Assembly (NCBI GenBank): GCA_010093485.1
Contig: MU001506.1
Coordinates: 930,001-994,000 of the forward strand
Source: Karstenula rhodostoma CBS 690.94
Lineage: Eukaryota > Ascomycota > Dothideomycetes > Pleosporales > Didymosphaeriaceae
Direction: 5' to 3'
DNA length: 64,000 nt
Positions 1 through 12,773 of the stretch are shown here, piece after piece. The notes beneath the pieces were generated by a model. The model did not search any database and was not told where the DNA came from. It saw only the letters and a list, made by a program, of their open reading frames with translations. Made by a program: the position numbers and the translations under genes. How positions within the stretch are numbered: the first letter of the stretch is position 1; each line of letters begins with the position of its first letter.

Positions 1-1308
1 GGTGGTCTGTTGGTGGATTTAGAACCTCGTTCAATCACTCCAATTGCTCGCCCGCGTACATCAAACCGAAATCGACCGAGTCCTGCACAAGCGTTTTCTC
101 CATTTTTGCCTCCTGCACCAGCGCGCATGCGCACGCCACTCATGAACAATACCGCGAACCCTGCCTTCAACCCTCGCGCTCCGGCGTCTCCACCTAGACG
201 GGCAGTGCATACGCCGAGCCTCTCCGAAGTTCTCAATGGCGACAACTCTGTAAATGCAAGTCGTTCCGCCTCCGTCACTTCCGCCAGCAACTCTTCCGCG
301 GTATTGACGCCTGGCACTTCAACGCCTACGTCACAACAGTCTAACAGCACGGTGTCGCAACCACAAGTTGGACTGAGCATTGACATGGGAGACCGTCCGC
401 CCAGCAGAGTGAATTCGCGTCCCCCTTCAGCTGCTGGACGGCGCAACTCCGCGGGCTTTTCGCCGGTATATCCCCAGTTTCCTCATTCCAATGTCGGTCT
501 GAACATCCAGGGTCGCATATTCCCTCCACAGGCGGGGAACCCTTGGGGTGCGTTCGTCCAGCCCCGCATCCGAAATCGCAATTCGCGCCAGGTGCTTAGA
601 GAGCAATCCTCGACTGCCACTTTGAGACCCGTCAGTTCTCGAGCCAATGTCCGAGAGCCTGTAGCTTCACCACAAGGCCCTAGAACCCAAGCCTCCCGTA
701 TCGACCTACGTCCTCAGCCTTCTCGCCGCCGGCTCAACACTCAGGCTTCCACAAGAACCCTGCGAGCAAGTGAACACGCTCGGCCACCACCGTCTCCCAC
801 CACTGGGCCTGCGACCGGTGGCGCACAACCTGCTTCGCGCCCCACACGGTACACGCCAGAAGAAACGGACCGCCTTGCGCGTGAGCTCATCAACACTAGG
901 ATGCAAGTACTGAGACCCCCAGGGCCGACACCAGCACGCAACAACCCATTTGTGCCAGGATTCAGACGCCCAGCCAATCCCTCTGAAGCGACAGCTGGTG
1001 CTACAACAGCGTCGTATCACACCAGGAGCAATTCAAACGAGTCCGTGAACTCCGGAGGCTCCTCGCATACCACAACTTTGACTTCGTCCTCGCCTGGACT
1101 CACTCGAAGGCGAAGCAATCGCCACATTGGTGTAGCGCCACCAGGCGTCTTACCCGCGACTTCAAATGGTGCTTTCCCGACAGCGGCCTCTGGATACTAC
1201 GCTCGCCAGAGACAGAACTCCATCGGTAGCTCCAATGCAGCCTTCGATGTGCCCCTAGATGCGAATACCCGAGGTATGAGTCCGATGTTGGCGACCTCCC
1301 TCATCTAG
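1..1308 (+). CDS. 3' end of a Ser/Pro/Arg-rich disordered protein (5' partial)
   Basis: The reading frame is already open at base 1 and closes with TAG at 1306-1308, so this is the C-terminal part, at least 435 residues, of a protein that begins outside the window. The visible part is almost entirely low-complexity: Ser, Pro, Arg, Thr and Asn dominate. There is no recognisable globular domain, signal peptide or membrane segment. Repeated Arg-Pro-Pro-Ser and Ser-Arg patches are spread along it, as in intrinsically disordered regulatory tails of fungal proteins. The gene lies in tandem with the RING-like gene 643 nt downstream. I do not recognise the family. The lack of stops over 1.3 kb, and the steady composition across it, make it very likely coding. 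Confidence 0.7.
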   Translation, partial: GGLLVDLEPRSITPIARPRTSNRNRPSPAQAFSPFLPPAPARMRTPLMNNTANPAFNPRAPASPPRRAVHTPSLSEVLNGDNSVNASRSASVTSASNSSAVLTPGTSTPTSQQSNSTVSQPQVGLSIDMGDRPPSRVNSRPPSAAGRRNSAGFSPVYPQFPHSNVGLNIQGRIFPPQAGNPWGAFVQPRIRNRNSRQVLREQSSTATLRPVSSRANVREPVASPQGPRTQASRIDLRPQPSRRRLNTQASTRTLRASEHARPPPSPTTGPATGGAQPASRPTRYTPEETDRLARELINTRMQVLRPPGPTPARNNPFVPGFRRPANPSEATAGATTASYHTRSNSNESVNSGGSSHTTTLTSSSPGLTRRRSNRHIGVAPPGVLPATSNGAFPTAASGYYARQRQNSIGSSNAAFDVPLDANTRGMSPMLATSLI

Positions 1309-1951
1309 CGGATGAGGATACATGATTCATGATGACCAATACTCTCGACCTCAGCCGACTTTTCTTCACTTTCTTTTCCACATTCTTTACTTGCATTGGG
1401 GTTTCCGGGCATGGGATGGATATGAGTAAGGATACATCCGAAATCAATGAAGCGGACACATGAGTCACTACTACTGGACGCCGTGGTATGATACAGTACG
1501 GAAATGGTTATGTTGACTGGCATCGCATCGGCGTTTCTCTGTTCGGCATTATACCACGGTAATAGCATCTCGGTCATTAGCGGGCGTTGACGATACCAAT
1601 TCGATCCTTTTGAATCCGATTGTCACTTTGCATTGACAATATTGTGTTTCAGTGAAATTTGTGCAGGTACCTATCACTAGTGTGAGGTATTCTTAGTGCC
1701 TCGCCAGTACCTAGCAACAACAGATATTGAACAGCTGAGCAAATTGACATGGAACTGTCTTGTAGTAGTCTCTTCCATCGATCACTGCTGGACAAGGGCA
1801 GTACTTCACTAACCGCTTCTTCTCTTTCACACCAGGGTTCGTTCGTGAAGAGTTCTTCGACTTCAAGTTGGCTGTAAGCTACAAAGTCGGGGGAACCTCC
1901 CTCCGGTAGTTCTCTCCTCACCCACAAAACCTACAGTTATCATACAACGCA
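1309..1951. other. intergenic, tandem genes
   Basis: This is the 3' flank of the disordered-protein gene and the promoter side of the RING-like gene. I see no convincing gene, RNA or repeat in it. Confidence 0.5.
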
Positions 1952-3571
1952 ATGTCCTCGACAGACACAGACAGCACTGCTGATAGCATAGGCTTCGGAG
2001 GGAGGCACTGGCACTCATTGCGTAGCCGCTTATACACCGGTCCCGGCCTGCCTACGTATCAGACGTTCATTGATCAGCTACAAGACTTAGACACTGGTAT
2101 TCTGACTCCGGGTATGATTTGCCCAATATGCCGCATTCCCTTCTCCGAATCGCAGGCTGTTTCTGGCAACGCCGGATCCGAACACCAACATGTTCTCGCC
2201 CTGGAGGCTCTGCCATTCCATGTTGAAGACAACCGCACTCACTCCGACAGACCTGTCCGCTTGCCATGCGCTTTCCGGCATATTGTGGGTAAGGCGTGCA
2301 TCATGAGCTGGGCAACCGAAGGTGGTGGCACAACCTGCCCACTGGATCGAGAGGAGCTTTTCACCGTCGGCACAGGAGACTGGTTTACAGTCGCAGACGA
2401 CACAGACCGCTTCGACAGCGGACTACGCGATATCGAAAAGATGCCAATCCGCCGACTCCTCCAGCGCTTCCGCACCGCCACCGAAACCGACATCGTGACC
2501 GTGAATGCGCGCTCCATGACAAAGCGTCTGGCCACACTGCTCTTCCGCATCGTGTTCGAAACACACGGCATCCCCGAATCCGCCACCTTGCGCTGGAAAT
2601 GGCCGCGCATCCGCCGCCCGTTGTACGGCTACAACGAAGCAACCGCGTTCTACGCCGTTGTCAAGCACTTCCTCAAGAGCGAGCCGCTGCCAGACTCAGG
2701 GAAGTACCCACGCCACATCATTACCCTTCTCAACCCCGCACTGCCGCACGTCTTCGCGGTGCTGTACCGCCTCGCACGCTTCTTCCAGGCGAAGAGCATG
2801 CCCCTCGCCGCACTGGCGTGCGCAATGCAAGAGCACCTCGCGGAGTTCTTCGTCAACTTCGCGTTTCTCATCACCGATGGCAACGTCCTCGAGTCTATTG
2901 CTTTCAAAACCATCGATATCTGGACTACGCAGGAGCTGCTCGTGACGCAGCTCAGGACAGCGACGAACCAGCCTAATGAGTGGGATGACATCGTTGGGCC
3001 GCGGGATCCTGAGATTGAGCGGAGTGGGCCAGTGAGGCCGTATTTTGGGCTTGGGGGCATGGACTGGATTGGGTACTCGTTTGCTCTGCGATGGAGGGAG
3101 GGAGGGGAGTCGGGGTTGCCGCTAACGCTGGGGGCGGCGGCGGAGACGCTTGTGTACGACCGCGATAACTACCTCCCGCTGTCGGAACGGGGGCGTGGAA
3201 GCTACGGAGGAGGTAGGGCGGGGAGTGCGGACTCTCGCGTATCGCCGGGAACAAGGGAATATGGGCGGAGCAGATCACCAAGCCCGCGACTATGGTCCTC
3301 GAATCCGTCCGTCCGCTCGAATACATCCCGTCGTCGAGGATCCAGTGTATCACCAGCTCCGGGACGCTCGAGTGCACCGGTGCTATCGTCTCCGCGTCGA
3401 AGAAACGATTTGGAGCTTTTGCGGCTTGAAAGTATGCCGTCTAGCCCGAATTTATCAGTGCGGCCGTGGTCGCCTCTGAGTGACGAGAGTGGCGAGGAAC
3501 TTCTTGCTCCCACTAGTGGTACCATTGCTCTTGCTAGACTCAGGATGAGAAGGTTCCGCGAGAGGTCATAG
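1952..3571 (+). CDS. RING-like zinc-finger protein
   Basis: This is a single-exon gene of 539 residues. A Cys-Pro-Ile-Cys pair near residue 54 is followed about 50 residues later by a block with Leu-Pro-Cys, Arg-His, Gly-Lys-Ala-Cys, Ser-Trp and Thr-Cys-Pro-Leu-Asp-Arg. The order and spacing match a fungal RING finger (zinc-binding, usually E3 ubiquitin ligase), with a long first loop. The usual final Cys-x2-Cys is Cys-Pro-Leu-Asp, so the last ligand would be Asp or absent. Residues about 180-370 look folded, with hydrophobic helices. The C-terminal 140 residues are Ser/Arg/Pro-rich and probably disordered. E3 activity is inference and the substrate is unknown. The chosen start is the first ATG of the frame. 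The gene is convergent with the epimerase-like gene 303 nt away. Confidence 0.8.
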   Translation: MSSTDTDSTADSIGFGGRHWHSLRSRLYTGPGLPTYQTFIDQLQDLDTGILTPGMICPICRIPFSESQAVSGNAGSEHQHVLALEALPFHVEDNRTHSDRPVRLPCAFRHIVGKACIMSWATEGGGTTCPLDREELFTVGTGDWFTVADDTDRFDSGLRDIEKMPIRRLLQRFRTATETDIVTVNARSMTKRLATLLFRIVFETHGIPESATLRWKWPRIRRPLYGYNEATAFYAVVKHFLKSEPLPDSGKYPRHIITLLNPALPHVFAVLYRLARFFQAKSMPLAALACAMQEHLAEFFVNFAFLITDGNVLESIAFKTIDIWTTQELLVTQLRTATNQPNEWDDIVGPRDPEIERSGPVRPYFGLGGMDWIGYSFALRWREGGESGLPLTLGAAAETLVYDRDNYLPLSERGRGSYGGGRAGSADSRVSPGTREYGRSRSPSPRLWSSNPSVRSNTSRRRGSSVSPAPGRSSAPVLSSPRRRNDLELLRLESMPSSPNLSVRPWSPLSDESGEELLAPTSGTIALARLRMRRFRERS

Positions 3572-3874
3572 GATTGGGCGTCGGGGAGTGGTGGCTTTGT
3601 TTGAACGGTTCAAGTGTGGTGGTCTTTCTGGATGATATACCCTGTTGTAGGTTTGCGTTTTGGAGTCAGTGACTACCTATGTATTTTACTTAGTATGCAG
3701 TCAGTTAATGCTGACCGATTTTTTCATAGGACATAGAATTTAGCAGTGCAGGTTCGAGCCGTTTGAACGCTTAGTACTAACGAGGGAAACTATCAACTGA
3801 CTTAATATTTCGCATGTAGCGCAAACTACCTAAACACCGTTTCAGATGCACAATAGCACCATTGCTCACTTAGC
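3572..3874. other. intergenic, convergent 3' ends
   Basis: This is the shared 3' flank of the RING-like gene (+) and the epimerase-like gene (-). I see no further feature. Confidence 0.5.
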
Positions 3875-4816
3875 CTACTTCTTCATCTCTTTCGCAACCT
3901 CCACATACGACCCACTCCTGATGTCCTCCAAAATCCCCTTCTCCGCCTGGATGCTCCACCCAAGCTGCTCCCTCGCCTTCCTATTTGTCGCCCGACACTT
4001 CGCCGTCATGAAAATCGCCCAAAAGTGCCCCATCTTCTCCTTGACCTCCTCGACATCAAGCTGCTCACAGGGAACCCCAAGCGTCTCGCAGATAGCCTCA
4101 GAAATCGCCTTCTGCTCGATGTCCGTCTCGGAAGTCGCATTGTACGACTCCCCGGCCTCTGCCTTCTCGGCGAGGATGAAGTACAGGCGCGCGGCGTCTT
4201 CCACGTGCACGGTGGTGGTGCGGGCGGTGCCGGGCAGGATGAAGAAACCGGCGCCGCGGGGGACGAACGATTTCATGTATAGACGGACGCCGCTGCCGCC
4301 TCTGCCGTACACGTACGGCGCGAGGCGGACGTAGGAGATCCGGATGCCTTGGTCGAGATACGTCTGCTTGTTTGACTCGAAGCCCCGGCTGTAGATGTGG
4401 CCTTGGGGCCATCCAGGCGAGGTCTCGTCTGTTTCTTCGTCGTTGGGGTGAGGCTGTGCATTCATGGCACCGCTGGTGATGATGAGGGGCTTGTTGGTGC
4501 CTTTTACACCGGCGGCGAGGGCGTCGTGGGCGGCGTAGTTTGTGGCCCAGCGCTCGTCTTGCGATATGTTGAAGTCCGAGGCGATGGCGTCCGCTATGTT
4601 GATGACGATGTCGGCTTCTCTTGCCTCACGCGTAAGAACATCGAGGGACTTGATGTCGCCGCGGACAGGGCTGGCTCCAAGGGCGCGGAGTTTGTCGTCA
4701 CTGGATTCGGAACGGGATAGGGCGTTGACTGAGTAGCCTTGTGCAACAGCATATTCGATGATGACCGCACCAATGTATCCTGAACCGCCAGTGATGAAGA
4801 TGGTCTGCTTGGACAT
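3875..4816 (-). CDS. NAD(P)-dependent epimerase/dehydratase-like protein (extended or atypical SDR)
   Basis: This is an intronless gene of 313 residues. Residues 4-16 hold a beta strand followed by Gly-Gly-Ser-Gly-Tyr-Ile-Gly, the GxxGxxG dinucleotide-binding loop of extended or atypical short-chain dehydrogenases. The acidic region near residue 54 (Arg-Gly-Asp-Ile) fits the strand that contacts adenine. A Val-Arg-Leu-Ala-Pro-Tyr-Val-Tyr-Gly-Arg-Gly segment near residue 165 resembles the substrate-side motif of NAD-dependent epimerases. A clean Tyr-x3-Lys pair is hard to place, so catalysis could be atypical (NmrA-like or isomerase-like). It is probably soluble, as I see no signal or membrane helix. 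The substrate is unknown. Length is normal for the family. A TATAAAG lies about 150 nt upstream on the minus strand. Confidence 0.88.
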   Translation of the reverse strand: MSKQTIFITGGSGYIGAVIIEYAVAQGYSVNALSRSESSDDKLRALGASPVRGDIKSLDVLTREAREADIVINIADAIASDFNISQDERWATNYAAHDALAAGVKGTNKPLIITSGAMNAQPHPNDEETDETSPGWPQGHIYSRGFESNKQTYLDQGIRISYVRLAPYVYGRGGSGVRLYMKSFVPRGAGFFILPGTARTTTVHVEDAARLYFILAEKAEAGESYNATSETDIEQKAISEAICETLGVPCEQLDVEEVKEKMGHFWAIFMTAKCRATNRKAREQLGWSIQAEKGILEDIRSGSYVEVAKEMKK

Positions 4817-6302
4817 GGTGTTGGGGAAACGGTGATTGATTGGAAAAATTGAGAAGGACGTGAACTGGAGTGATATGGAGGTATGTGTGAAGGTTCAAGA
4901 TGGCCGTGAAACTAATCGTGGATGAACTTTGTGTGAGTAGATGTTGTAGCGTACCTTGCTCGATGCTTTATAGAGCCCATTTCGTACGACCTACAGGGCA
5001 GCGAGCGGGCGTACCGGAGGTAGTTAACGTATAGAAAGGAGATAGTGAAGCGCTTAGTTGTACTTTAAAGGTGCCTACGACACGACTATACTCCTACTCC
5101 CATCGTTGGGCGATGTCCGCATCCTCATTGAGGAACGAGCTAAACCCTCGTCGTAAAGGCAGGCGTCTGAACGGGGCGCAAGGCTGATGCTGCAAGTACT
5201 ATACCTGAACACGTAACGCGCTAACCCGTTGTCGTACGCAAGGATCTGTGGGCAGAACCGTACCATCGGGTAACACTGTGAAGCGGCGGGGATAGCTTCG
5301 GAGTTAGGCCGGCTTTCCAAGGTTAGGCTCCGAACACGTGAGAGCCCAAACACTTGCATGGTCATGGTGGTATTTGCTTAGCTTAATGCCTTAACTATTG
5401 ATCAATGCGATGGCTCGGATCTGTACGCGCTCGCATGGCCCGACTAATATGGACGAGTAAGCACAAGAGCGTATCGGACTACGTGAAGTTGAGGCTTTCA
5501 TCTCGTGCTGCCTTGAATACCTCATAAGCAAATGTAGAGTAGCAGGACTTGTCTATGGGAAGTGCTGGTATAAAGCTGACCCACTCTATTCATGCGAGGA
5601 CACGTTCGGAATAGATAACAGCCTCACCTCGATTGGAGAACGTATTGCGTGAATAGGAACTACAAGTACATTGGAAAGACAGAATCGAATCTGAACCCGG
5701 TGGCCCTGCTAACTTAACGTGCTGCTGAGGCTTTGGCTGTCTCCCTGCCCAGCTTGCGTCACTGCATCCTGCACTTTGACAATGCCCTGAGTATGTCTTG
5801 AAGTTGCTGGCTGTGTATCTTATTGACCTGCATCATGTAACACCACCGTGACAATGATCTAATAGCGACTGAAATCGTATGCTGGCAATTTAGTAGACAC
5901 TTAGGCCAACACAATTCGAAACACTGTTACAGTTGGCAGCACCAATGGCTGACATAACGCAACTGCGATCTCAAAATATGTTCGCAACAAACGAGTGCAA
6001 TTTTTTTTTTTAATATCTTATTAAAAGAGGAGGAACAATGGCTATAACGAGAGTGGTAGCATCCGAAAGTAGTGTAACATAGGAAAATAAGGGAGCGTCA
6101 AGAACACGGAAGACATAATTTGAAATAACAAGCATCCAGTGCGGGTCGACTTCGACGTGTGTTCCCGCTCTCGTCCCAAGAGAGACCCACCCGGCTCCAC
6201 AAGCTCTTTCGAGACCCATCGTCCCGCAACGCCAGAGAGTAGTCTTATGCCGCCGACTCATCCTGTCCGCGGCTGTCCCACAGGGCTACTGGACAAAAAT
6301 CT
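4817..6302. other. 1.5 kb intergenic region
   Basis: This is the promoter side of the epimerase-like gene and the 3' flank of the C2H2 gene, both on the minus strand. Short open frames occur on both strands but none has family-like residues. A run of T sits at 6001-6012. Nothing else is supported. Confidence 0.5.
4967..4973 (-). promoter_or_regulatory. possible TATA box of the epimerase-like gene
   Basis: The minus strand reads TATAAAG about 150 nt upstream of the start codon, a plausible distance for a fungal TATA element. The call rests on motif and position only. Confidence 0.3.
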
Positions 6303-7406
6303 TCAAGAGGGGCAGCCTTTAATGTCGACCCAAACATCATCAAAGATGCATGACATAGGGAATAGGCTGAGGAGCACACGTCGGTGTTGACGAACTTCTG
6401 CTGAAATTCCGTGTCCGAAGTATTCTCGAATCAAATCCCAGAGATATTTTGACTTGTTGAGTAGTGAAAGATTCTGGGAATGACTGCCCTGGCCATGGCT
6501 AGTGAGGAGGTGACGATGAAACTCAGCCTGCTTCGTGAACTGAACACTCCCTGGAGGACAGACGGGGCACACAATAGCCCCTGTTCGTCCATCGTAGCCT
6601 CGTTCCGACAGCAGAGTCCCGTAGTTCATTCTGCCCTTCGAATCGTGCTTCACTTGCAAATGCAACAGTATGGCATCCATCATCGCAGGTTCATAGCCCC
6701 GAATATGAATTCGGAATGAGCATTTCGGCATGGGACATTTGCGCAACTGGTTGAGATCAAACACGTAGTTGTGTAGCGTCATCAAGTCTCTTGTTAAAAT
6801 CCTGGAGCACCCTATCACTGAGCATTTGAACAAAGTCTCAGAATCGTGGCCACTCAACATATGATCCCTGAGCTTGTCGTTACGAGGAAACGCACGGCTC
6901 CCTGTACGATTGCAATCAATTGCCGTACAGGGATACTGTGGAGGTTGAGTGCTATGTTTCTGCTTCTGATGGCGTCGCAATTCGGCGTCACGTTTGAACG
7001 GCTTAGCGCGGCAACCCTCGACATGACAAACGAACGGAAGTTTTTTTATTAATGGGACCTCTTTCTTTTGATCTGGAGGCTGGTGTAAGAGTGGGTGATT
7101 GGGTACGGTTTGGATCGAGTCGGTAAGGGGCAAATGAGGCTCAAGGAATGTATTATCCATGGCATCTACTATCCGCACACTTGCCCTTTTGTTAGCGTGT
7201 TTCTTTTTTTTAACTTACTCATTTCCAGGCAGCAACGCAGCGCCCTGGTCATGCGGCGCGTATGCATCCCAATCAAAGTAGTCCATCGAGTCCATCCAGG
7301 GCTCTTGCATAATCTCCTGCAGCTCGGCGTTCCAGTCGACGGCGCTGAGGTCCTCATTGGCGTCGAAAGGGGCGAACTGCGTATGGTTGCTGACGTAGTC
7401 GGACAT
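6303..7406 (-). CDS. C2H2 zinc-finger protein with acidic N-terminal exon
   Basis: The model is 354 residues, exons 7406-7219 and 7179-6303. Exon 2 carries a clear finger near residues 95-120 (Cys-x4-Cys, then His-x4-His). A second follows with Cys-x4-Cys and Asp-His-Met-x3-His, then two more Cys/His-rich units, the last starting Cys-Pro-Val-Cys and ending His-Arg-His-x4-His. It is probably a nuclear DNA-binding protein. Exon 1 encodes about 62 residues rich in Asp, Glu, Trp, Tyr and Phe, including a Met-Asp-Tyr-Phe-Asp-Trp-Asp stretch typical of acidic activation domains. The exon 1 donor is GTAAGT and there is a CTAAC branch-like site. The only in-frame acceptor near it gives a 39-nt intron, which is very short. 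Alternatively exon 2 starts on its own ATG, 19 nt into the exon. The exon join is the uncertain part. Confidence 0.65.
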
Positions 7407-7954
7407 GGTTGGTTGACGAGCTGAAAGCTTGGCGAAAAGGGCGACGAGGCTAAGACGTTGCAATAGGATTGGTGGACGGTATATTGAGTGTAGGAAGGCT
7501 GAGACGTCGGCGGTATCGGGAACGGAAGGAGCTGACGAGGAGTGAGGCGCGATAGGTTGAGAAGCGTGTACGTTGGTAGGAAATCTGTTGCTGGAGGGTG
7601 AGGGGGATGGCTTGCCTTTATGCTCCTGCTCGCGACATTTCAGCCTAGCGAAAGGGCACACGCACTGTTAACACTGTGAGCTCATCTCGGAAGTCTTCCT
7701 CTTGTAGGCGGGCTTCCATGACTGCTTTCTCGTGCCTCACTTTGGCGCGCGGCTCCAGGCGACCACATCAGGAGATCAAAACTTACCTTGTCACGCTCAT
7801 CCTGTGCTCCTACGTCACTCCTTTTTGCTCGACACACCCCCTAGGTACACTCAGCAGAACCGAAGTCACTAAAAATGCCATTGACATACACAAGCCTTTA
7901 CAATACAGGGGAATCATACAAGCGAGAGATGGAATATCAAACCCCTCTCTTTTC
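7407..7954. other. intergenic, C2H2 promoter side and GH47 3' flank
   Basis: Just upstream of the C2H2 start the sequence is pyrimidine/purine-biased and probably 5' UTR. I see no gene or RNA in the remainder. Confidence 0.45.
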
Positions 7955-10150
<2,196 letters not shown>

Positions 10151-10936
10151 TCAAAACGGCTGAACGGCGCGGCTGGCCGTTGTCGTGTCGCGTCGGCGCC
10201 AAGAACGGTAGTAAGAACCGCGATTATCAAATATAATCACGTCTGCCCCTCACTCTAGAAAGCAATCGAGAGAGATGCGGATTGACAACTGTCTTCAGTC
10301 TGGGGACGCGGCGTAGGGAGTATTCCCATTGGATACCTGGCCTCTGAGCGGCAGGGATCTAGCTTTACGCGAGCGAGCGGTGGGTGCCACGCAGATGCCA
10401 TACCGACTTCACACCTCCATATTGGATATTTGGAACTTAAAGATAGAGCAGCAGCCAAGAGGAAAATGCTCCAAAGATTTCCAGATCTGGGCGGTCTGTA
10501 CGCTGTTCCCCGCGATACACGTTGAACGCATCATGGTGTGCCTACCTGCTGCGTGCAACTCCTACCGCATATAGAAAGTAGAACACCCAAAACACGACAA
10601 AGCTTGAATTCGAGAAGGCAGGACCACATTCCAACATCACTGACCATGGCTGCCCCATCTTGCAGACGCAACGTTGGTCACGTTGTCCGAGATCAACAAC
10701 GCGTTATTCCAGCCAATCACCATCGCCAAAGCATGACCACTGCGTGTCGTCATGGCCTTTTGCACGCGGGATGAGCTGCATTTCTTACTTTATGCCATAT
10801 TCTCTTGCTGTCCATTGTACAACTGTTGCAATCGCCAGGAAACTCAGAACCCACTATTCTTGGAATCAACGGCCACCAACGCTGAACACCAGGAGACACG
10901 CCCTAGCCCCAACGCTCAAGCGCAACATCCACAGCA
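10151..10936. other. divergent intergenic region, GH47 and MBL-fold genes
   Basis: This 786-nt spacer separates the start codons of the minus-strand mannosidase and the plus-strand hydrolase, so it should hold both promoters. I see no strong TATA element and no additional gene. Confidence 0.5.
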
Positions 10937-12068
10937 ATGAAGCGCCTCACCATCGACCCCTCAACCTCGGGCCTCCCCACCAAAGACCACGTGGAGACGA
11001 AAGCATTTCCCGAGGCAAAGACCACGAAGCTACACCCAGCGAACGCGAAGGAAGAAGACACAAACGCAACTCTCTACTTCATCGGCACTGCGACGACAAT
11101 CCTAGAATGGGAAGGCCTACGTATTCTGACCGACCCCAACTTTCTCCACGCAGGCGACCACGTGCACCTCGGCCCTGGCGTGTCCGGCACCCGACAAACC
11201 AATCCTGCCATCGACCTGGAAGAACTCCCGCGAATCGATGCTGTGCTGTTGAGTCATTATCACGAGGACCATTTTGATAGACTGGTGGAGGACAAGCTGA
11301 AGAGGGAGTTGCCGATTATTACAACCCCGCATGCGAAGAAATGTTTGGAGGGGAAGGGTGAAGAGAGCTTTACGCACGTGCATGCGTTGGACTTCTTTGA
11401 GTCCATACAGGTTGACGTCAAGGACGGAGAGGCTACGAAACAAAGGAAGCCGAGCATCAAGATAACAGGGATGCCGGGAAAGCATGTACCGCCAGGGCCG
11501 CTGGCGGTCGCGAACGATATACTCAAAGCGGTGCCTCCTATCAACGGGTGGATGATCGAACTGGGCTACGCAGATGGTCCTGAGCAGGTGTGTGATCCCC
11601 GAATGACGTCCACATGCAAGCACTAACTTAATGACCTCCCAGTTCGAGAACGGATACCGCATCTACATCTCAGGCGACACTCTGATGATCGACGAGCTGA
11701 AAGAGATCCCGGAGCGGTACAAGGGTCAGAACATCGACCTCATGCTGATTCATCTGGGTGGAACGACGATACCGGGACCGAACATGCCGCTCCTGATGGT
11801 GACGATGGATGCGAAGCAAGGCGTGCAGTTGATGCAGCTCATCAATCCGGATCTTACCATTCCTATCCACTACGATGATTACGACGTCTTCTTGTCACCG
11901 TTGTCGGATTTTAAGAAGGCGGTGTTGGAGGCGGGGCTTAGCGACAAGGTTGTATATTTGGATCGGAAGGACCAATTCAAGTTCAACGTGCGACAAGGCG
12001 ATGACTCCGGTTCCGGTTCCGGTTCCAGCGGGTTGTTGGCAGAGAAGTTGGCAACTCATGCCGTGTAG
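10937..12068 (+). CDS. metallo-beta-lactamase-fold hydrolase (UlaG/NAPE-PLD-like)
   Basis: Two exons (10937-11587 and 11643-12068; 55-nt intron, GTGTGT donor) encode 358 residues. A beta-rich N-terminus leads to Leu-Thr-Asp-Pro-Asn-Phe and then His-Tyr-His-Glu-Asp-His at residues 107-112, the HxHxDH metal-binding motif of the metallo-beta-lactamase fold. Later metal-site candidates are a His in Gly-Lys-His-Val, the Asp in Ser-Gly-Asp-Thr (exon 2) and the His in Ile-Pro-Ile-His-Tyr-Asp-Asp. The sandwich layout with a 'Leu-Thr-Asp-Pro' strand is typical of the UlaG / N-acyl-phosphatidylethanolamine phospholipase D branch, so a lactone, phosphodiester or similar substrate is possible but unproven. 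No signal peptide is visible, so it is probably cytosolic. A short Gly-Ser repeat lies near the C-terminus. Without the splice the frame stops inside the intron. Confidence 0.9.
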
Positions 12069-12336
12069 TAAACTGGAGATTCACGCTGTTAAATTTAGCT
12101 TTATCGAGTTTACATGACAACGTTGTCCGAGAAGCATGCATATGCGAGCCACAGTGGAGTTTTGACGTTTTTCATTTCTTGGTCCCACTCATTGAAGGGT
12201 TCCAGTATGCCATTGAAGTATGTCAACCGAAGAGACGCCGTCCGCCAGTCCCATCATGCTTCGTGTGATCTTCACCCGCTGTGGTCCTTCGCCTCTCTCT
12301 GTTTCCTAAACCCCTCACCCCGCTACCGTGCTCCGT

Positions 12337-12773
12337 TTATGCCGATCGCTTGCCCTTGGGGTTCTTCTTGCCAACGTCGGAGATGGTGAGACCTGTAGTC
12401 GCACATTAGTTTTAGGGGGTCGTGATGAGTAAAGCGGGGAAATCGTACCCGGGGGAAGAGACTGCTTGAGCTTCTCGGCCTTGTCGGTGTCCTTGAGGAC
12501 CAGGGTGTAGATGAAGCGCTCGCATCGGACCTTGAACTTGATGTTGCCGGCCTTCTTGTTCTTCTTTATGCGCGCAGCTGCAAGGCGTGTCAGCAATTGT
12601 CCTCTGCATCTTTCCCGCAAGCAATCGTCCCATGTGTCTCAGTGCTCCCTCTAGTGGTGCATTCGCTAGCGACGGGCGCAATTGCGTGCGGGCGAGTTGG
12701 TCAACGTACACCTGGCATCCTTGCGCCTGCAGATCTCGATGAACTGCTTGATGTCGGAAACTTCGGACGGCAT
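12337..12773 (-). CDS. RPL38: 60S ribosomal protein eL38
   Basis: Three exons (12773-12710, 12577-12449, 12392-12337) give 82 residues, normal for fungal eL38. Exon 1 encodes the Ser-Asp-Ile-Lys-Gln-Phe-Ile-Glu segment through Arg-Arg-Lys-Asp-Ala. Exon 2 encodes [13 protein letters not shown] and [11 protein letters not shown]. Exon 3 encodes a Lys-rich tail. All of these are eL38 hallmarks. The GTACGT donor of intron 1 is required, because the nearer GT, 3 nt upstream, breaks the frame. The protein is a small cytosolic component of the large subunit. The gene is head-to-head with the 88-residue membrane protein. Introns in a short ribosomal-protein gene are usual in fungi. Confidence 0.96.

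Noticed and set aside
3735..3790. GGTTCGAGCC resembling a tRNA T-loop
   Set aside because: No acceptor stem, D-arm or anticodon arm can be folded around it.
10660..11277. 205-codon plus-strand frame overlapping the start of the MBL-fold gene
   Set aside because: It is a different frame over the real gene, with Arg/Pro/His-rich random composition.
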